A stretch of DNA of 64,000 nucleotides, from NCBI GenBank assembly GCA_009780185.1, contig WRAN01000009.1:49701-113700 (forward strand), given 5' to 3'. The DNA is from Defluviitaleaceae bacterium. Its GTDB lineage: Bacteria > Bacillota > Clostridia > Lachnospirales > WQUN01. Below the pieces are notes generated by a model, which saw nothing but the letters and a program-made list of their open reading frames with translations, had not been told where the DNA came from and made no database searches. A program made the translations under genes and the position numbers. Shown piece by piece: positions 43,451-51,618 of the stretch (position 1 is the stretch's first letter; the number at the start of each line of letters is the position of its first letter).

Positions 43451-44125
43451 ATGAAAAATCTTTATGAGATGAAAGGGATTATTTTTGACCTGGACGGTGT
43501 TATTGTGGACACCGCTAAGTACCACTACCTTGCATGGCGGGAGCTTGCGGACCGGCTTGGCTTCGAGTTCACTCCCGAGCATAATGAGCGTTTAAAAGGC
43601 GTTTCCCGTGACCGATCCTTAGAAATTTTGCTGGAAGTTGGCGGCATGGCCGGCGAATTCTCCGCGGCAGAGAAACACGCAATGGCAACGGAAAAAAACG
43701 AACGCTACGTCGCTTATATTCGCGATCTTAAACAGGACGAAATGCTGCCCGGCTCAAGAGAACTACTACTTGAGCTGAGAAAGCATGGGATTAAAATCGG
43801 ACTTGGCTCCGCAAGCAAAAATGCGCCGGAAATTTTGGACAAACTTGGCATAACGGAACTTTTTGATGTTATTGTGGACGGTAACGCTACCCAACATGCA
43901 AAGCCCGACCCGGCTGTATTCTTACTGGGTGCGCAGGCTATGGGCATAGACCCGGCGGATTGCATCGTGTTTGAAGACGCGCAAGCCGGCATTGAGGCTG
44001 CGCTGGCCGCGGGCATGACACCCATAGCGGTAGGCTGCCCCACCCAGCTTACCGGAGCGGAGGTTTATGTAAAAGATTTGCAAGAGGTACTTATGTGTGA
44101 CGAGAAACCTCATCTTTCGCGATAA
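43451..44125 (+). CDS. pgmB: Beta-phosphoglucomutase
   Basis: 224 aa, normal. A HAD-superfamily phosphomutase: nucleophile and acid in FDLDGVIVDTAKYHYLAW near residue 10, KGVSRDRSLEIL cap loop near 47, GSASKNAPEIL near 115, KPDPAVFLLGA and the metal-binding FEDAQAGIEAALAAGM near 170. It converts beta-glucose-1-phosphate to glucose-6-phosphate, the expected next step after the GH65 phosphorylase. ATG at 43451 or GTG at 43448 both fit the AAGGAG at 43433-43438. Last gene of the operon. Confidence 0.95.
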   Translation: MKNLYEMKGIIFDLDGVIVDTAKYHYLAWRELADRLGFEFTPEHNERLKGVSRDRSLEILLEVGGMAGEFSAAEKHAMATEKNERYVAYIRDLKQDEMLPGSRELLLELRKHGIKIGLGSASKNAPEILDKLGITELFDVIVDGNATQHAKPDPAVFLLGAQAMGIDPADCIVFEDAQAGIEAALAAGMTPIAVGCPTQLTGAEVYVKDLQEVLMCDEKPHLSR

Positions 44126-44157
44126 GATTGATACAATGCACGTAATGTATCAATCTT
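44124..44157 (+). terminator. Hairpin between convergent pgmB and ABC exporter genes
   Basis: AAGATTGATACA and TGTATCAATCTT make a perfect 12-bp stem with a 10-base loop, starting in the pgmB stop codon. It lacks a T-tract, so termination is likely but not certain. Confidence 0.5.
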
Positions 44158-44187
44158 GTCGCAAAAGTGCCTTTTATGTGCTTATGA

Positions 44188-46032
44188 TTAAGCGCTTACG
44201 TTGTAGTACTGGGCTTGAGCATTCCACAGCTCGTGGTATTTACCGCTGGTTTGGGTTAATAGCTCATCGTGGCACCCTCTTTGGATTAATTCGCCTTCAT
44301 GGAATACGGCTATATCATCACAGAAACGGCAGGAAGATAGGCGATGGGAGATATATACAGCGGTTTTATCCCCTACTATTTCATTGAACTTGGTATAGAT
44401 TTCGTATTCCGCTATCGGGTCTAGGGCGGCGGTTGGTTCATCCAATACTATGAATGGGGTATTTTTATACAAGGCACGGGCCAGGGCGATTTTTTGGGCT
44501 TCGCCTCCAGACACGTCTACGCCTTCTTCTTCGAAGTTTTTATACAGATACGTGTCCAGGCCGTGAGGCAATGTCTCTAAACGGTCTTCAAAGCCTGAGT
44601 CTGACAGGGCTTTCTTGGCCATGGCTTCGTCGAAAGAAACACTTGCGGCTACATTTTGGCCTAGAGTGAAGGGCAGTAGCGCAAAGTCTTGGAATACAAC
44701 TCCGAAGATGTTCATGTATTCGTCGTAGTTGTATTTTTTTATGTTTATTCCATTTAAGGTTATCTCTCCCTCAGTAGGGTCATATAGGCGGCATAGCAGT
44801 TTTATCATCGTGGTTTTGCCACTGCCATTCATACCTACTACTGCCAAGCGCTGGCCTATTTTTAGTTTGAAGGAAACGTTTTTTAGTGCGTAGGTTTCAA
44901 AACCTGGGTATTTGAATGATACGTTTTTGAATTCTATGTCGAAATCGGTATCATCTCGTTTTTCTACTGGGAGAGTGCCCTGATATTTGTTGTTGGGGAT
45001 ATCTAGGAAGTTGAACATTTTTTCAGCATAGGCATTATTGTTTATTAGTTCGCCTAAGCTTACGAATATATCGTTAAAACCGCCGCCAAACTGGGTTATT
45101 GCCCCTACATATTGGACTATGCTACCTACACCAAAGGCTCCAGCAAAGGCTTTCATAGCCACAAACAAGTAAATCAGGCCACCTGACATATGATTTAATA
45201 TGTTGCTAACGACTTGGAACTTCCCTGAATATCTGGCAAACTCGAACCATTTTGAAAGGCTGCCTTCCCTAAACACTTCCATATTCTGTCTTATGATAAC
45301 TTGCTGATTATATATCCGTACATCTTTGCCCAGCTCATTTTTTTGCATCATTTTTCCAAAGTAGAAGAAAGCAAGTCGATTACCTTTATTGTTTACCTCT
45401 GATGCTTTAACCCATATCTTTCCGCCTAACATAGACATATAGGGGGCAAGAAACATGGATATACATAGAAGAAGTAAAACCACCACCGTAGCTAAGGGGG
45501 AATCTAAAAATGCAAGTGGAGACCCTTCTGGGGTGCGAGTTGTAAAAAGAGTGAATGCAAATGCTACAGACAGGGCTATCTTTATTATTCCTTCAATTAT
45601 GCGGTCAAAAAAGAAAATAAATCGGTTAAGACCGAAGCCCATTCCATTGTGATGCTGGAATATATCTGAGTGGATTTGCTGTATTTCTGGGTTTTCTACA
45701 TCAATAAAATCCATAGTTAGCATCTTATCTGACAGTAGTTTTGTTATATAACTAAACGAGTGTTCCCTGCAATAATCACTCCATCTTGCAAAGGCTCGGA
45801 CTACTATTTGGCCTATCAGATTAAGGGCGACTGTCAAACTTGCCAGCAGAATAAGGTGGGATTGATCCCTTGCCCCTACCAGCTCATTAAGAATCTGGGC
45901 AGAAAACCAGATATTGATAAAAGGGATTGCAGCTCTGGATAATGCCGCAAATACAGAGGCTTGAAAAATGGGTTTTGGGAAAGCGGAGATCATTTTCATA
46001 CAGCGAAGCATTAGTTTTATATGTTTTTTCAC
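44188..46032 (-). CDS. ABC exporter, TMD-NBD fusion (second of a pair)
   Basis: 614 aa with a GTG initiator at 46032 preceded by AAGGAG. About six membrane helices lie in 1-330 and the nucleotide-binding domain in about 370-600. Walker A is GMNGSGKTTM, the signature VSGGEAQKIALARAL and Walker B FIVLDEPTAALD. The site is canonical. It starts 5 bases after its partner and shares its length and C-terminal plan, so the two probably form a heterodimer. The substrate is unknown; peptide or lipid export is common in this Lachnospiraceae-type group. A two-component system and a small lipoprotein lie next to it. Confidence 0.9.
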   Translation of the reverse strand: MKKHIKLMLRCMKMISAFPKPIFQASVFAALSRAAIPFINIWFSAQILNELVGARDQSHLILLASLTVALNLIGQIVVRAFARWSDYCREHSFSYITKLLSDKMLTMDFIDVENPEIQQIHSDIFQHHNGMGFGLNRFIFFFDRIIEGIIKIALSVAFAFTLFTTRTPEGSPLAFLDSPLATVVVLLLLCISMFLAPYMSMLGGKIWVKASEVNNKGNRLAFFYFGKMMQKNELGKDVRIYNQQVIIRQNMEVFREGSLSKWFEFARYSGKFQVVSNILNHMSGGLIYLFVAMKAFAGAFGVGSIVQYVGAITQFGGGFNDIFVSLGELINNNAYAEKMFNFLDIPNNKYQGTLPVEKRDDTDFDIEFKNVSFKYPGFETYALKNVSFKLKIGQRLAVVGMNGSGKTTMIKLLCRLYDPTEGEITLNGINIKKYNYDEYMNIFGVVFQDFALLPFTLGQNVAASVSFDEAMAKKALSDSGFEDRLETLPHGLDTYLYKNFEEEGVDVSGGEAQKIALARALYKNTPFIVLDEPTAALDPIAEYEIYTKFNEIVGDKTAVYISHRLSSCRFCDDIAVFHEGELIQRGCHDELLTQTSGKYHELWNAQAQYYNVSA

Positions 46033-46037
46033 TGGAT

Positions 46038-47873
46038 TTAAGCTCCTTCCTTTGCGTCTATCTTAGGGACATTTTCTTTGTAATACTTACTTTGGATGTC
46101 AAAGAGTTCTGCATACTGGCCTCCCTTAGCCATTAGCTGGTCATGTGTGCCTTCTTCGGCTATGGTTTTGTCGCTGACTAGGATAATTCGGTCACAGAAC
46201 CGGGTCGAGGCCAATCTGTGAGATATATAGATCGATGTACGGCCATGGGAGAGCTCGTTATATTTTTCATAAAGCTGGCTTTCGGCTATAGGATCTAGAG
46301 CCGCAGTGGGTTCGTCTAAGATTAGTAACGGCGCGTCTTTATATAGTGCTCGGGCTAGCATTAAGCGCTGGGTTTCACCACCTGATAGCTCTACTGCCTC
46401 TGGGTGTACATCTTTTATTAGCAAAGAGTCTATACCCCCTTGGAGGGAGGCTATCTTCTCGTCCAAGCCAGCTAGGCGTAGGCAATTATTTAGCCTTGTG
46501 ATATCCGCATTTTTGCCCTCATTGGTTAAGTTGTCAGATATTGAAACAGGAAGGATATTAAACTCTTGGAAAACCGCAGTAAATAAGCTGTAGTAGTCTT
46601 CTCGGTTATAGATTCTTATATCTTGACCGTTAAGCAGTACCTGGCCCTGGGTTGGGTCATATAGGCCGCAAAGTAGTTTTACAATTGTGGTTTTTCCTGC
46701 ACCGTTAAGGCCTACTACTGCCAGCTTTTCACCTGGTTTTATTGATAGGTTTATATTTTCCAGGGCATTGGTATCTGCCCCATGGTAACGGAAACTTACA
46801 TTTTTAAGCTCTAATGAATAGGAGGCACCTCTTATCGGGGCAATGGGCTCTCCCTCATTCCATTTAAACCTAGGGGGATACTCGTAAAACTCCCGGATAC
46901 GGCAGATGTTTAAGCTATGCATATTTAGCTGGGCATACTCATTAAGAATCCCCATTACCCATGTGGAAAAACCACCTACAGCAGCAAACATCAACACAAA
47001 TCCATCCACAGACAGCTCCCCGCCGATTACCAGCCAAATAAGAAAGCCATAAGCTATCCCCTCACGGGCAAAAGAGGCTATGGCGGCCACTACATCGGCA
47101 ACTAACTGCCTTCCATGTGCCTTGCGGTGAAAGCTGTAGATAAGCTTTAGATTAGATTCATAGACTTCTTTTACCCATCTCACCATACCAAAGAGACGAA
47201 TATCCTTTGAGAGGCTATAGTCAGATCCCACTTGCTGGGTATACCATGTACGCTTTGCAGGGGCAATTAACATGTTGTCATTAGTATGTCTCCATTTGTT
47301 AGCCCACTGCCTTGCTATTACACCCAGTACTGCCGTAACTGCTGTTATGGCCATTATTAAAGGATTAACAGCCGCCAGAAGCAGGATGTAAACGATAAAG
47401 CCCAGTAGATTAATCCCTAGGTTGGTAAAAGTTACATAGACTTGCTCTGAGGAAGCATTATTGTTAAATAGGTTTTCCATAGCTTTTTGCCTTGAATCTG
47501 AAAAGGCCTTTTCTTCTAAACTGGCGTAGTCTGTTGTTATTACTTTTTCTAGCACATCAAAGTTCATAAAGATACGCAGATACATTCGCCTTACATCCAT
47601 GGTGCTGCTGATATAGCTGTTTATAGCATGCATTAGGGTAAGGGCTACTGTAAATGAAAGAATCGTGATAACCATAGTGCGTAAAGGCACATCGGCGGTT
47701 ATCTGCTCGACTACTGTGGCAGGGAGAAAAATTGCAACAGTGGCTAGAGCAACTGCCAGGATTATCTGCACTAGTATTAGCCACAGAACATATCTATCTC
47801 GGTCCCAGACTTTTTTTATTACATAGGCGCTGTTTTGCCTTACCGTGAACATGGGTTTTTCTTTCTTTTTCAT
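46038..47873 (-). CDS. ABC exporter, TMD-NBD fusion (first of a pair)
   Basis: 611 aa from ATG at 47873, which follows GAGGTGA by five bases. Six membrane helices, then Walker A GLNGAGKTTI near residue 400, signature LSGGETQRLMLARAL and Walker B LLILDEPTAALD, followed by ISHRLAST. Both halves of the exporter therefore have consensus ATP sites, unlike the pair at 27.8 kb. Its start region is mirrored by that of the divergent small lipoprotein gene (both have GAGGTGATTTTTATGA), with a perfect inverted repeat between them. Confidence 0.9.
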   Translation of the reverse strand: MKKKEKPMFTVRQNSAYVIKKVWDRDRYVLWLILVQIILAVALATVAIFLPATVVEQITADVPLRTMVITILSFTVALTLMHAINSYISSTMDVRRMYLRIFMNFDVLEKVITTDYASLEEKAFSDSRQKAMENLFNNNASSEQVYVTFTNLGINLLGFIVYILLLAAVNPLIMAITAVTAVLGVIARQWANKWRHTNDNMLIAPAKRTWYTQQVGSDYSLSKDIRLFGMVRWVKEVYESNLKLIYSFHRKAHGRQLVADVVAAIASFAREGIAYGFLIWLVIGGELSVDGFVLMFAAVGGFSTWVMGILNEYAQLNMHSLNICRIREFYEYPPRFKWNEGEPIAPIRGASYSLELKNVSFRYHGADTNALENINLSIKPGEKLAVVGLNGAGKTTIVKLLCGLYDPTQGQVLLNGQDIRIYNREDYYSLFTAVFQEFNILPVSISDNLTNEGKNADITRLNNCLRLAGLDEKIASLQGGIDSLLIKDVHPEAVELSGGETQRLMLARALYKDAPLLILDEPTAALDPIAESQLYEKYNELSHGRTSIYISHRLASTRFCDRIILVSDKTIAEEGTHDQLMAKGGQYAELFDIQSKYYKENVPKIDAKEGA

Positions 47874-47924
47874 AAAAATCACCTCGCAAGGATATTATCA
47901 TGAAAAATCCACGCAAATAAAAAA

Positions 47925-47953
47925 CGTGCACGAATGGTTGAAATTCGTGCACG
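47925..47953. promoter_or_regulatory. Perfect inverted repeat between divergent exporter and lipoprotein genes
   Basis: CGTGCACGAAT and ATTCGTGCACG form an 11-bp perfect inverted repeat with a 7-base spacer. Its location about 50 bases upstream of the ABC start and 30 bases upstream of the lipoprotein start suggests an operator for both directions. Confidence 0.6.
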
Positions 47954-47984
47954 AGTGGTATATATTTTTTATGAGGTGATTTTT

Positions 47985-48233
47985 ATGAGAAAATTGATAT
48001 TGCTGGTTTTTATAGGAATATTGCTAAGCCTTAGCGCTTGTGGAGATAGGGATGCAGATCAAGAACCTTATGAGCCCTATGAATATGAAATATCCAATGA
48101 AGATGAGAATCAATACGAACAATCTACACATGAATCTATCCCTGACGAGGCCGCTCCAGGAGGTTATCAACCGCTATTGGAAGATGATATTGATTTATAT
48201 GTGCCTGTTGTAATGGATTATGTGGAGAGTTAA
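47985..48233 (+). CDS. Small acidic lipoprotein
   Basis: 82 aa from ATG at 47985 with GAGGTGA in front. MRKLILLVFIGILLSLSAC is a lipoprotein signal with the lipobox Cys at residue 19. The mature part is short, acidic and tyrosine-rich (DQEPYEPYEYEISNEDENQY) with no recognised domain. Divergent from the ABC exporter pair. Its stop overlaps, tail to tail, the end of the histidine kinase by a few bases. It might be an immunity-like or accessory protein of the exporter; this is only inferred from position. Confidence 0.75.
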   Translation: MRKLILLVFIGILLSLSACGDRDADQEPYEPYEYEISNEDENQYEQSTHESIPDEAAPGGYQPLLEDDIDLYVPVVMDYVES

Positions 48234-48955
48234 AGAGGTAGCATAACCTCGGTTGCAAAAGCCCCTTCCTCAGATTGGCGGTTTACAAAGCCGCTGCATT
48301 TGGCAGCTATACGATCTATCCGTATAAGCCCAAAGCCATGGGAAGGGGATTTTTTTGTAGAGCGGAATCGCCCTCCTTTTCTTATTGGGCTTATCCCCGT
48401 AGCATTGGTAACGGATATATATAGCATGGATTTATGATTTCCTATATATATGCGTATAAAGCGGGCTGCCGGGTCTGGGATTTTTAGATTGGCTTCAATG
48501 GCGTTATCCATTAGGTTGCCAATTATTACGCTCAGGTCTATTTCTGAGACAGATATATCCTTTGGCACTGTGGCTTTTACATTTATGTTTATCTGACCTT
48601 CTTTGGCTATCGAGATTTTGCTGTTGAGTATCGCGTCTACCATTACATTGCCGACTTTTATTACATTGTCTATTTGAGTTAGGTCTGCATCCAGCTTGTT
48701 TAGATATTCGTGATGCTCAGTTTCTTGGCCTAGGGCAAGGAAGGCTTTCATGGCTTGGATGTGGTTGTGATAGTCGTGGCGCCAGCCTCTCATTTGGTCG
48801 TATATGTGTTGTACTTCGTTGTAGTGTTTTATCATTAGGTCATTTTGGAAGGTAGATATACGTTTGTCTATTACAAATGGAAGGTATAGGCGGATGGTTA
48901 GGACGATTAGGCCTATAAAAGTTACTATGCCTAAGGCTATGAAAAGATATAGCAT
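48230..48955 (-). CDS. GHKL-type sensor histidine kinase
   Basis: 241 aa, short. One N-terminal membrane helix (3-27) is followed by a dimerisation segment with the phospho-acceptor in RGWRHDYHNHIQAMKAFL near residue 57 and a GHKL ATPase domain: NLMDNAIEA (N box) near 150 and SHGFGLIRI (G box) near 208. The single membrane helix and lack of an external sensor domain indicate sensing within the membrane or through a partner. It lies 40 bases after the LytTR regulator gene, its evident partner. RBS GGGAGG. Confidence 0.92.
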   Translation of the reverse strand: MLYLFIALGIVTFIGLIVLTIRLYLPFVIDKRISTFQNDLMIKHYNEVQHIYDQMRGWRHDYHNHIQAMKAFLALGQETEHHEYLNKLDADLTQIDNVIKVGNVMVDAILNSKISIAKEGQININVKATVPKDISVSEIDLSVIIGNLMDNAIEANLKIPDPAARFIRIYIGNHKSMLYISVTNATGISPIRKGGRFRSTKKSPSHGFGLIRIDRIAAKCSGFVNRQSEEGAFATEVMLPL

Positions 48956-48995
48956 GTGATATCCTCCCCGGTTTTGATGATAATGACGAAAGCGG

Positions 48996-49703
48996 TCATT
49001 GAGGTGATGCTCCAGCGATATAGGCTATAAAGGTTTCGCTTACTGAGCTTTGCATACGCCTGGATAGAGGTACGAATTTGCCGTTATCGAGTGTTATATC
49101 TGTTTTGGTGATTTTGCTTATATGCCTCATATTTACCAAGTAGGAACGGTGACATCTTATAAACTCATCGCTTAAAAGCTGCTCTAGTTTATATGTGGGC
49201 ATTTTTACTGTGATTGTACCAGAAACCGTTACAACCTCCAGATAGTGGGCGAAGCTTTCTATATATAGAATGTCGCCAAAGGAGAGCTTTACAGTTTCAC
49301 CTTCCACCGGAAGCAGCAGGGGCTTTGGAGTGATTGATACTTGGCTTACTGCTCTGTCTAGTACAGTGAAAAGCTTACTTTCGTTTACAGGTTTCATTAG
49401 ATAATGCAGTGCGGCTACGTCATAGCCTTCCTGGATAAAATCTGGTACGCCTGTTATAAAGATTATTATCAGTTCTTCGTTTGCGGCACGCAATTCTTTT
49501 GCAAGGGATACTCCATCTTGACCCCCCATTTGTATATCCAGCAGAAGGATATCATGGGGGGTCTTTTCTTCTCGCATCATTTTAAAGCTTTCGGCGCTTT
49601 CGAAGGCTTCGATGTGGGCTTTAGGATTCCACTTTCTTAGCAAAAGGGTCAGATAGTCACGTTGCTGCTTTTCATCGTCGCATAAGGCTATGCGTATATC
49701 CAT
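48996..49703 (-). CDS. LytTR-family response regulator
   Basis: 235 aa. The receiver domain (1-120) has the acidic pair CDDE, the phospho-acceptor Asp in ILLLDIQM near residue 55, and Lys in YLMKPV near 103. A LytTR DNA-binding domain follows (about 135-232; LYIESFAHYLEVVT, FIRCHRSYLVNM). Its start shares one base with the stop of ddh (TAATG), so it is translationally coupled to a metabolic gene. Targets are unknown; the neighbouring ABC exporter genes are the nearest candidates. Confidence 0.93.
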   Translation of the reverse strand: MDIRIALCDDEKQQRDYLTLLLRKWNPKAHIEAFESAESFKMMREEKTPHDILLLDIQMGGQDGVSLAKELRAANEELIIIFITGVPDFIQEGYDVAALHYLMKPVNESKLFTVLDRAVSQVSITPKPLLLPVEGETVKLSFGDILYIESFAHYLEVVTVSGTITVKMPTYKLEQLLSDEFIRCHRSYLVNMRHISKITKTDITLDNGKFVPLSRRMQSSVSETFIAYIAGASPQ

Positions 49704-50605
49704 TATACAAGCCGCCGGATTATACCCTCGCGGTTACCGGGTAACATGTCTACTATAGGGATTTCTATTAATGTATAGCAGCCCGCCGACTGACGAGTTG
49801 CGGCTCGTGCTGCCGAGACCATGATTTGAGCGGTTAAGGCTGGGTTGTTTATTGTCATACAAAACTCGAAAAGCTGGTTGTGGGTTGTTCCGGATACGCC
49901 TTTGCGAACCATGTTTACACCATGCCCCATATCTTGTAGGGCATCTATGTCATCTGCAAGTATTACATGGGTATCGTCGTTTGAGAAGTATGGGTCGGAT
50001 TTTATTCCTTTGTCGATATCATCAAAACTGACTCCCTCTTCAGGTTGTACGTATACCATGCGGCGGTGAAGGCCTGTGCCTGAGGGAATTGTAACGGATA
50101 AGGCATTTTTTACACCAGGCTTAGATTTAGCTACGACAGTATGCCCCATGCTCATACCTGGGCCGAAGTTGGTGTAGGTTAGCCCCTTGGGTGCCGCTGC
50201 TTCTAGTATCGCGCGTATCATGGAGTCTGTGCCGGGATCCCAGCCAGCGGCTATTATGGCTACCGAGTTGTTTTTCTTGCCAAAGGCGCTGAGCCGCTCA
50301 CGCAGTTCGTAGATATCGCTATGGATATCATAGCTGTCTACAGTATGGATACCTTGGGATAGAAGTTCCTCTGCGGTACTAGGAACAGAACGGGATGGTA
50401 TACATAGTAAAGCTACGTCTACTTTTCCAAGCTCGGTTACGTGTCCTGCTACTTTAAGATCAGCAGGTACTCCTTTGGCCTTGGCTGTGGATATATCTCT
50501 AAGCACAACTCCTGCTACTTCCATATCCGGTGCGGCACTCACAGCCTCATATACACCTTTTCCTATATTACCGTATCCTACGATTGCTATCTTTATTTTT
50601 ACCAT
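49703..50605 (-). CDS. ddh: meso-Diaminopimelate dehydrogenase
   Basis: 300 aa, normal. It makes meso-diaminopimelate directly from tetrahydrodipicolinate with NADPH and ammonia. The N-terminal Rossmann motif is IAIVGYGNIGKGVYEA, followed by LCIPSRSVPS near residue 85, SYDIHSDI near 110 and AAGWDPGTDSM near 140, then NFGPGMSMGHTVVAKS near 170. It supplies both peptidoglycan cross-linking residue and LysA substrate. The start at 50605 follows AAAGGAGG. First gene of an operon with a LytTR/GHKL two-component pair, an unusual context. Confidence 0.95.
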   Translation of the reverse strand: MVKIKIAIVGYGNIGKGVYEAVSAAPDMEVAGVVLRDISTAKAKGVPADLKVAGHVTELGKVDVALLCIPSRSVPSTAEELLSQGIHTVDSYDIHSDIYELRERLSAFGKKNNSVAIIAAGWDPGTDSMIRAILEAAAPKGLTYTNFGPGMSMGHTVVAKSKPGVKNALSVTIPSGTGLHRRMVYVQPEEGVSFDDIDKGIKSDPYFSNDDTHVILADDIDALQDMGHGVNMVRKGVSGTTHNQLFEFCMTINNPALTAQIMVSAARAATRQSAGCYTLIEIPIVDMLPGNREGIIRRLV

Positions 50606-50683
50606 TTTTATTCCTCCTTTTTTATAGTCAGATCAATTGTTATATATATACCAAGAAAAATCAAGCTTGAAAATGAAATATGG

Positions 50684-50712
50684 CATATATGCATTATTTC
50701 GACAATTGACAA
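50684..50712 (-). promoter_or_regulatory. Promoter of the ddh-two-component operon
   Basis: On the minus strand TTGTCA (50707-50712), a 17-base spacer and TATATG (50684-50689). Its -35 box overlaps that of the divergent PIG-L gene. Confidence 0.55.
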
Positions 50713-50733
50713 TATTCGTGGCCTATGTAATAT
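50706..50733 (+). promoter_or_regulatory. Promoter of the PIG-L gene
   Basis: TTGACA (50706-50711), a 16-base spacer and TAATAT (50728-50733), 31 bases before the start codon. Confidence 0.6.
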
Positions 50734-50763
50734 GGAGTAAGATAATACGAAAGGGGAAAATAT

Positions 50764-51606
50764 ATGTTTCAAAACACAGCTGCAGAGATTTATGTACCAA
50801 CATATCAAGAATGGGCTAAGGTGCTGCCTAGAACCACAGACCTATGTATAGGAGCACACCAAGATGATATTGAGATTATGGCCTATGGGCCAATCTCCCA
50901 GTGTTATGGCAAAGATGATCGGCATTTTACAGGGGTAGTGGTTACAGATGGTGGCGGTTCCCCCAGAAGCGGAGTTTATGCCAACTACTCCGACGAGGAT
51001 ATGAAGAAAATCCGTGTAACAGAGCAAAAAACCGCCACCCATATCGGCCAGTATAACGCTCAAGTTTTTATGGCATATAAAAGCGGAGACGTAAAAGACC
51101 CTGCTAATAAATACCTTGTAAATGAAATTAAAGAGCTAATTCTAACCTGCCAACCAGAAAACTTATATACCCATAACCTAGCAGACAAGCATGACACCCA
51201 TGTAGCGGTATGCCTACATGTAATTCGCGCATTAAGAGAAATTCCAGCAGAAAAGCGTCCCAAAAAAATCGTATCCATGGAAGTATGGCGTGGCCTTGAC
51301 TGGTTATGTGACGAGGACAAAGTAATACATGATACCGGGGCATATCCCAATGTGGCGTCATCCCTTGTCGGGGTTTTTGACAGCCAGGTATCAGGAGGCA
51401 AACGCTATGACCTAGCCACTCAGGGCCGGAGGCTAGCCAATGCCACTTTCTTCGCAAGCCACAGCGTAGACGATTACGAAGGAATAACCTTCGGTCTAGA
51501 CATAACCGACTTAATAAACAGCGATACAAACCCATCTGATTTTATCAATATGTACATTGATAGATTCAAAGACGAAGTTACTAAGCGCGTAAAGGCGTTC
51601 TCATAG
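50764..51606 (+). CDS. PIG-L family de-N-acetylase
   Basis: 280 aa. Zinc-dependent LmbE/PIG-L fold: CIGAHQDDIEIMAYG near residue 33 is the AHxDDE-type metal motif, VVTDGGGSPRSG follows near 60, and KHDTHVAVCLHV near 140 supplies another metal His. The family removes acetyl groups from N-acetylglucosamine-type sugars. No signal peptide, so it acts in the cytoplasm. The start follows AAGGGG. The ROK-like gene begins 12 bases later, suggesting a pathway for an amino sugar or its conjugate. Confidence 0.9.
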   Translation: MFQNTAAEIYVPTYQEWAKVLPRTTDLCIGAHQDDIEIMAYGPISQCYGKDDRHFTGVVVTDGGGSPRSGVYANYSDEDMKKIRVTEQKTATHIGQYNAQVFMAYKSGDVKDPANKYLVNEIKELILTCQPENLYTHNLADKHDTHVAVCLHVIRALREIPAEKRPKKIVSMEVWRGLDWLCDEDKVIHDTGAYPNVASSLVGVFDSQVSGGKRYDLATQGRRLANATFFASHSVDDYEGITFGLDITDLINSDTNPSDFINMYIDRFKDEVTKRVKAFS

Positions 51607-51618
51607 GAGGAGATTCAT

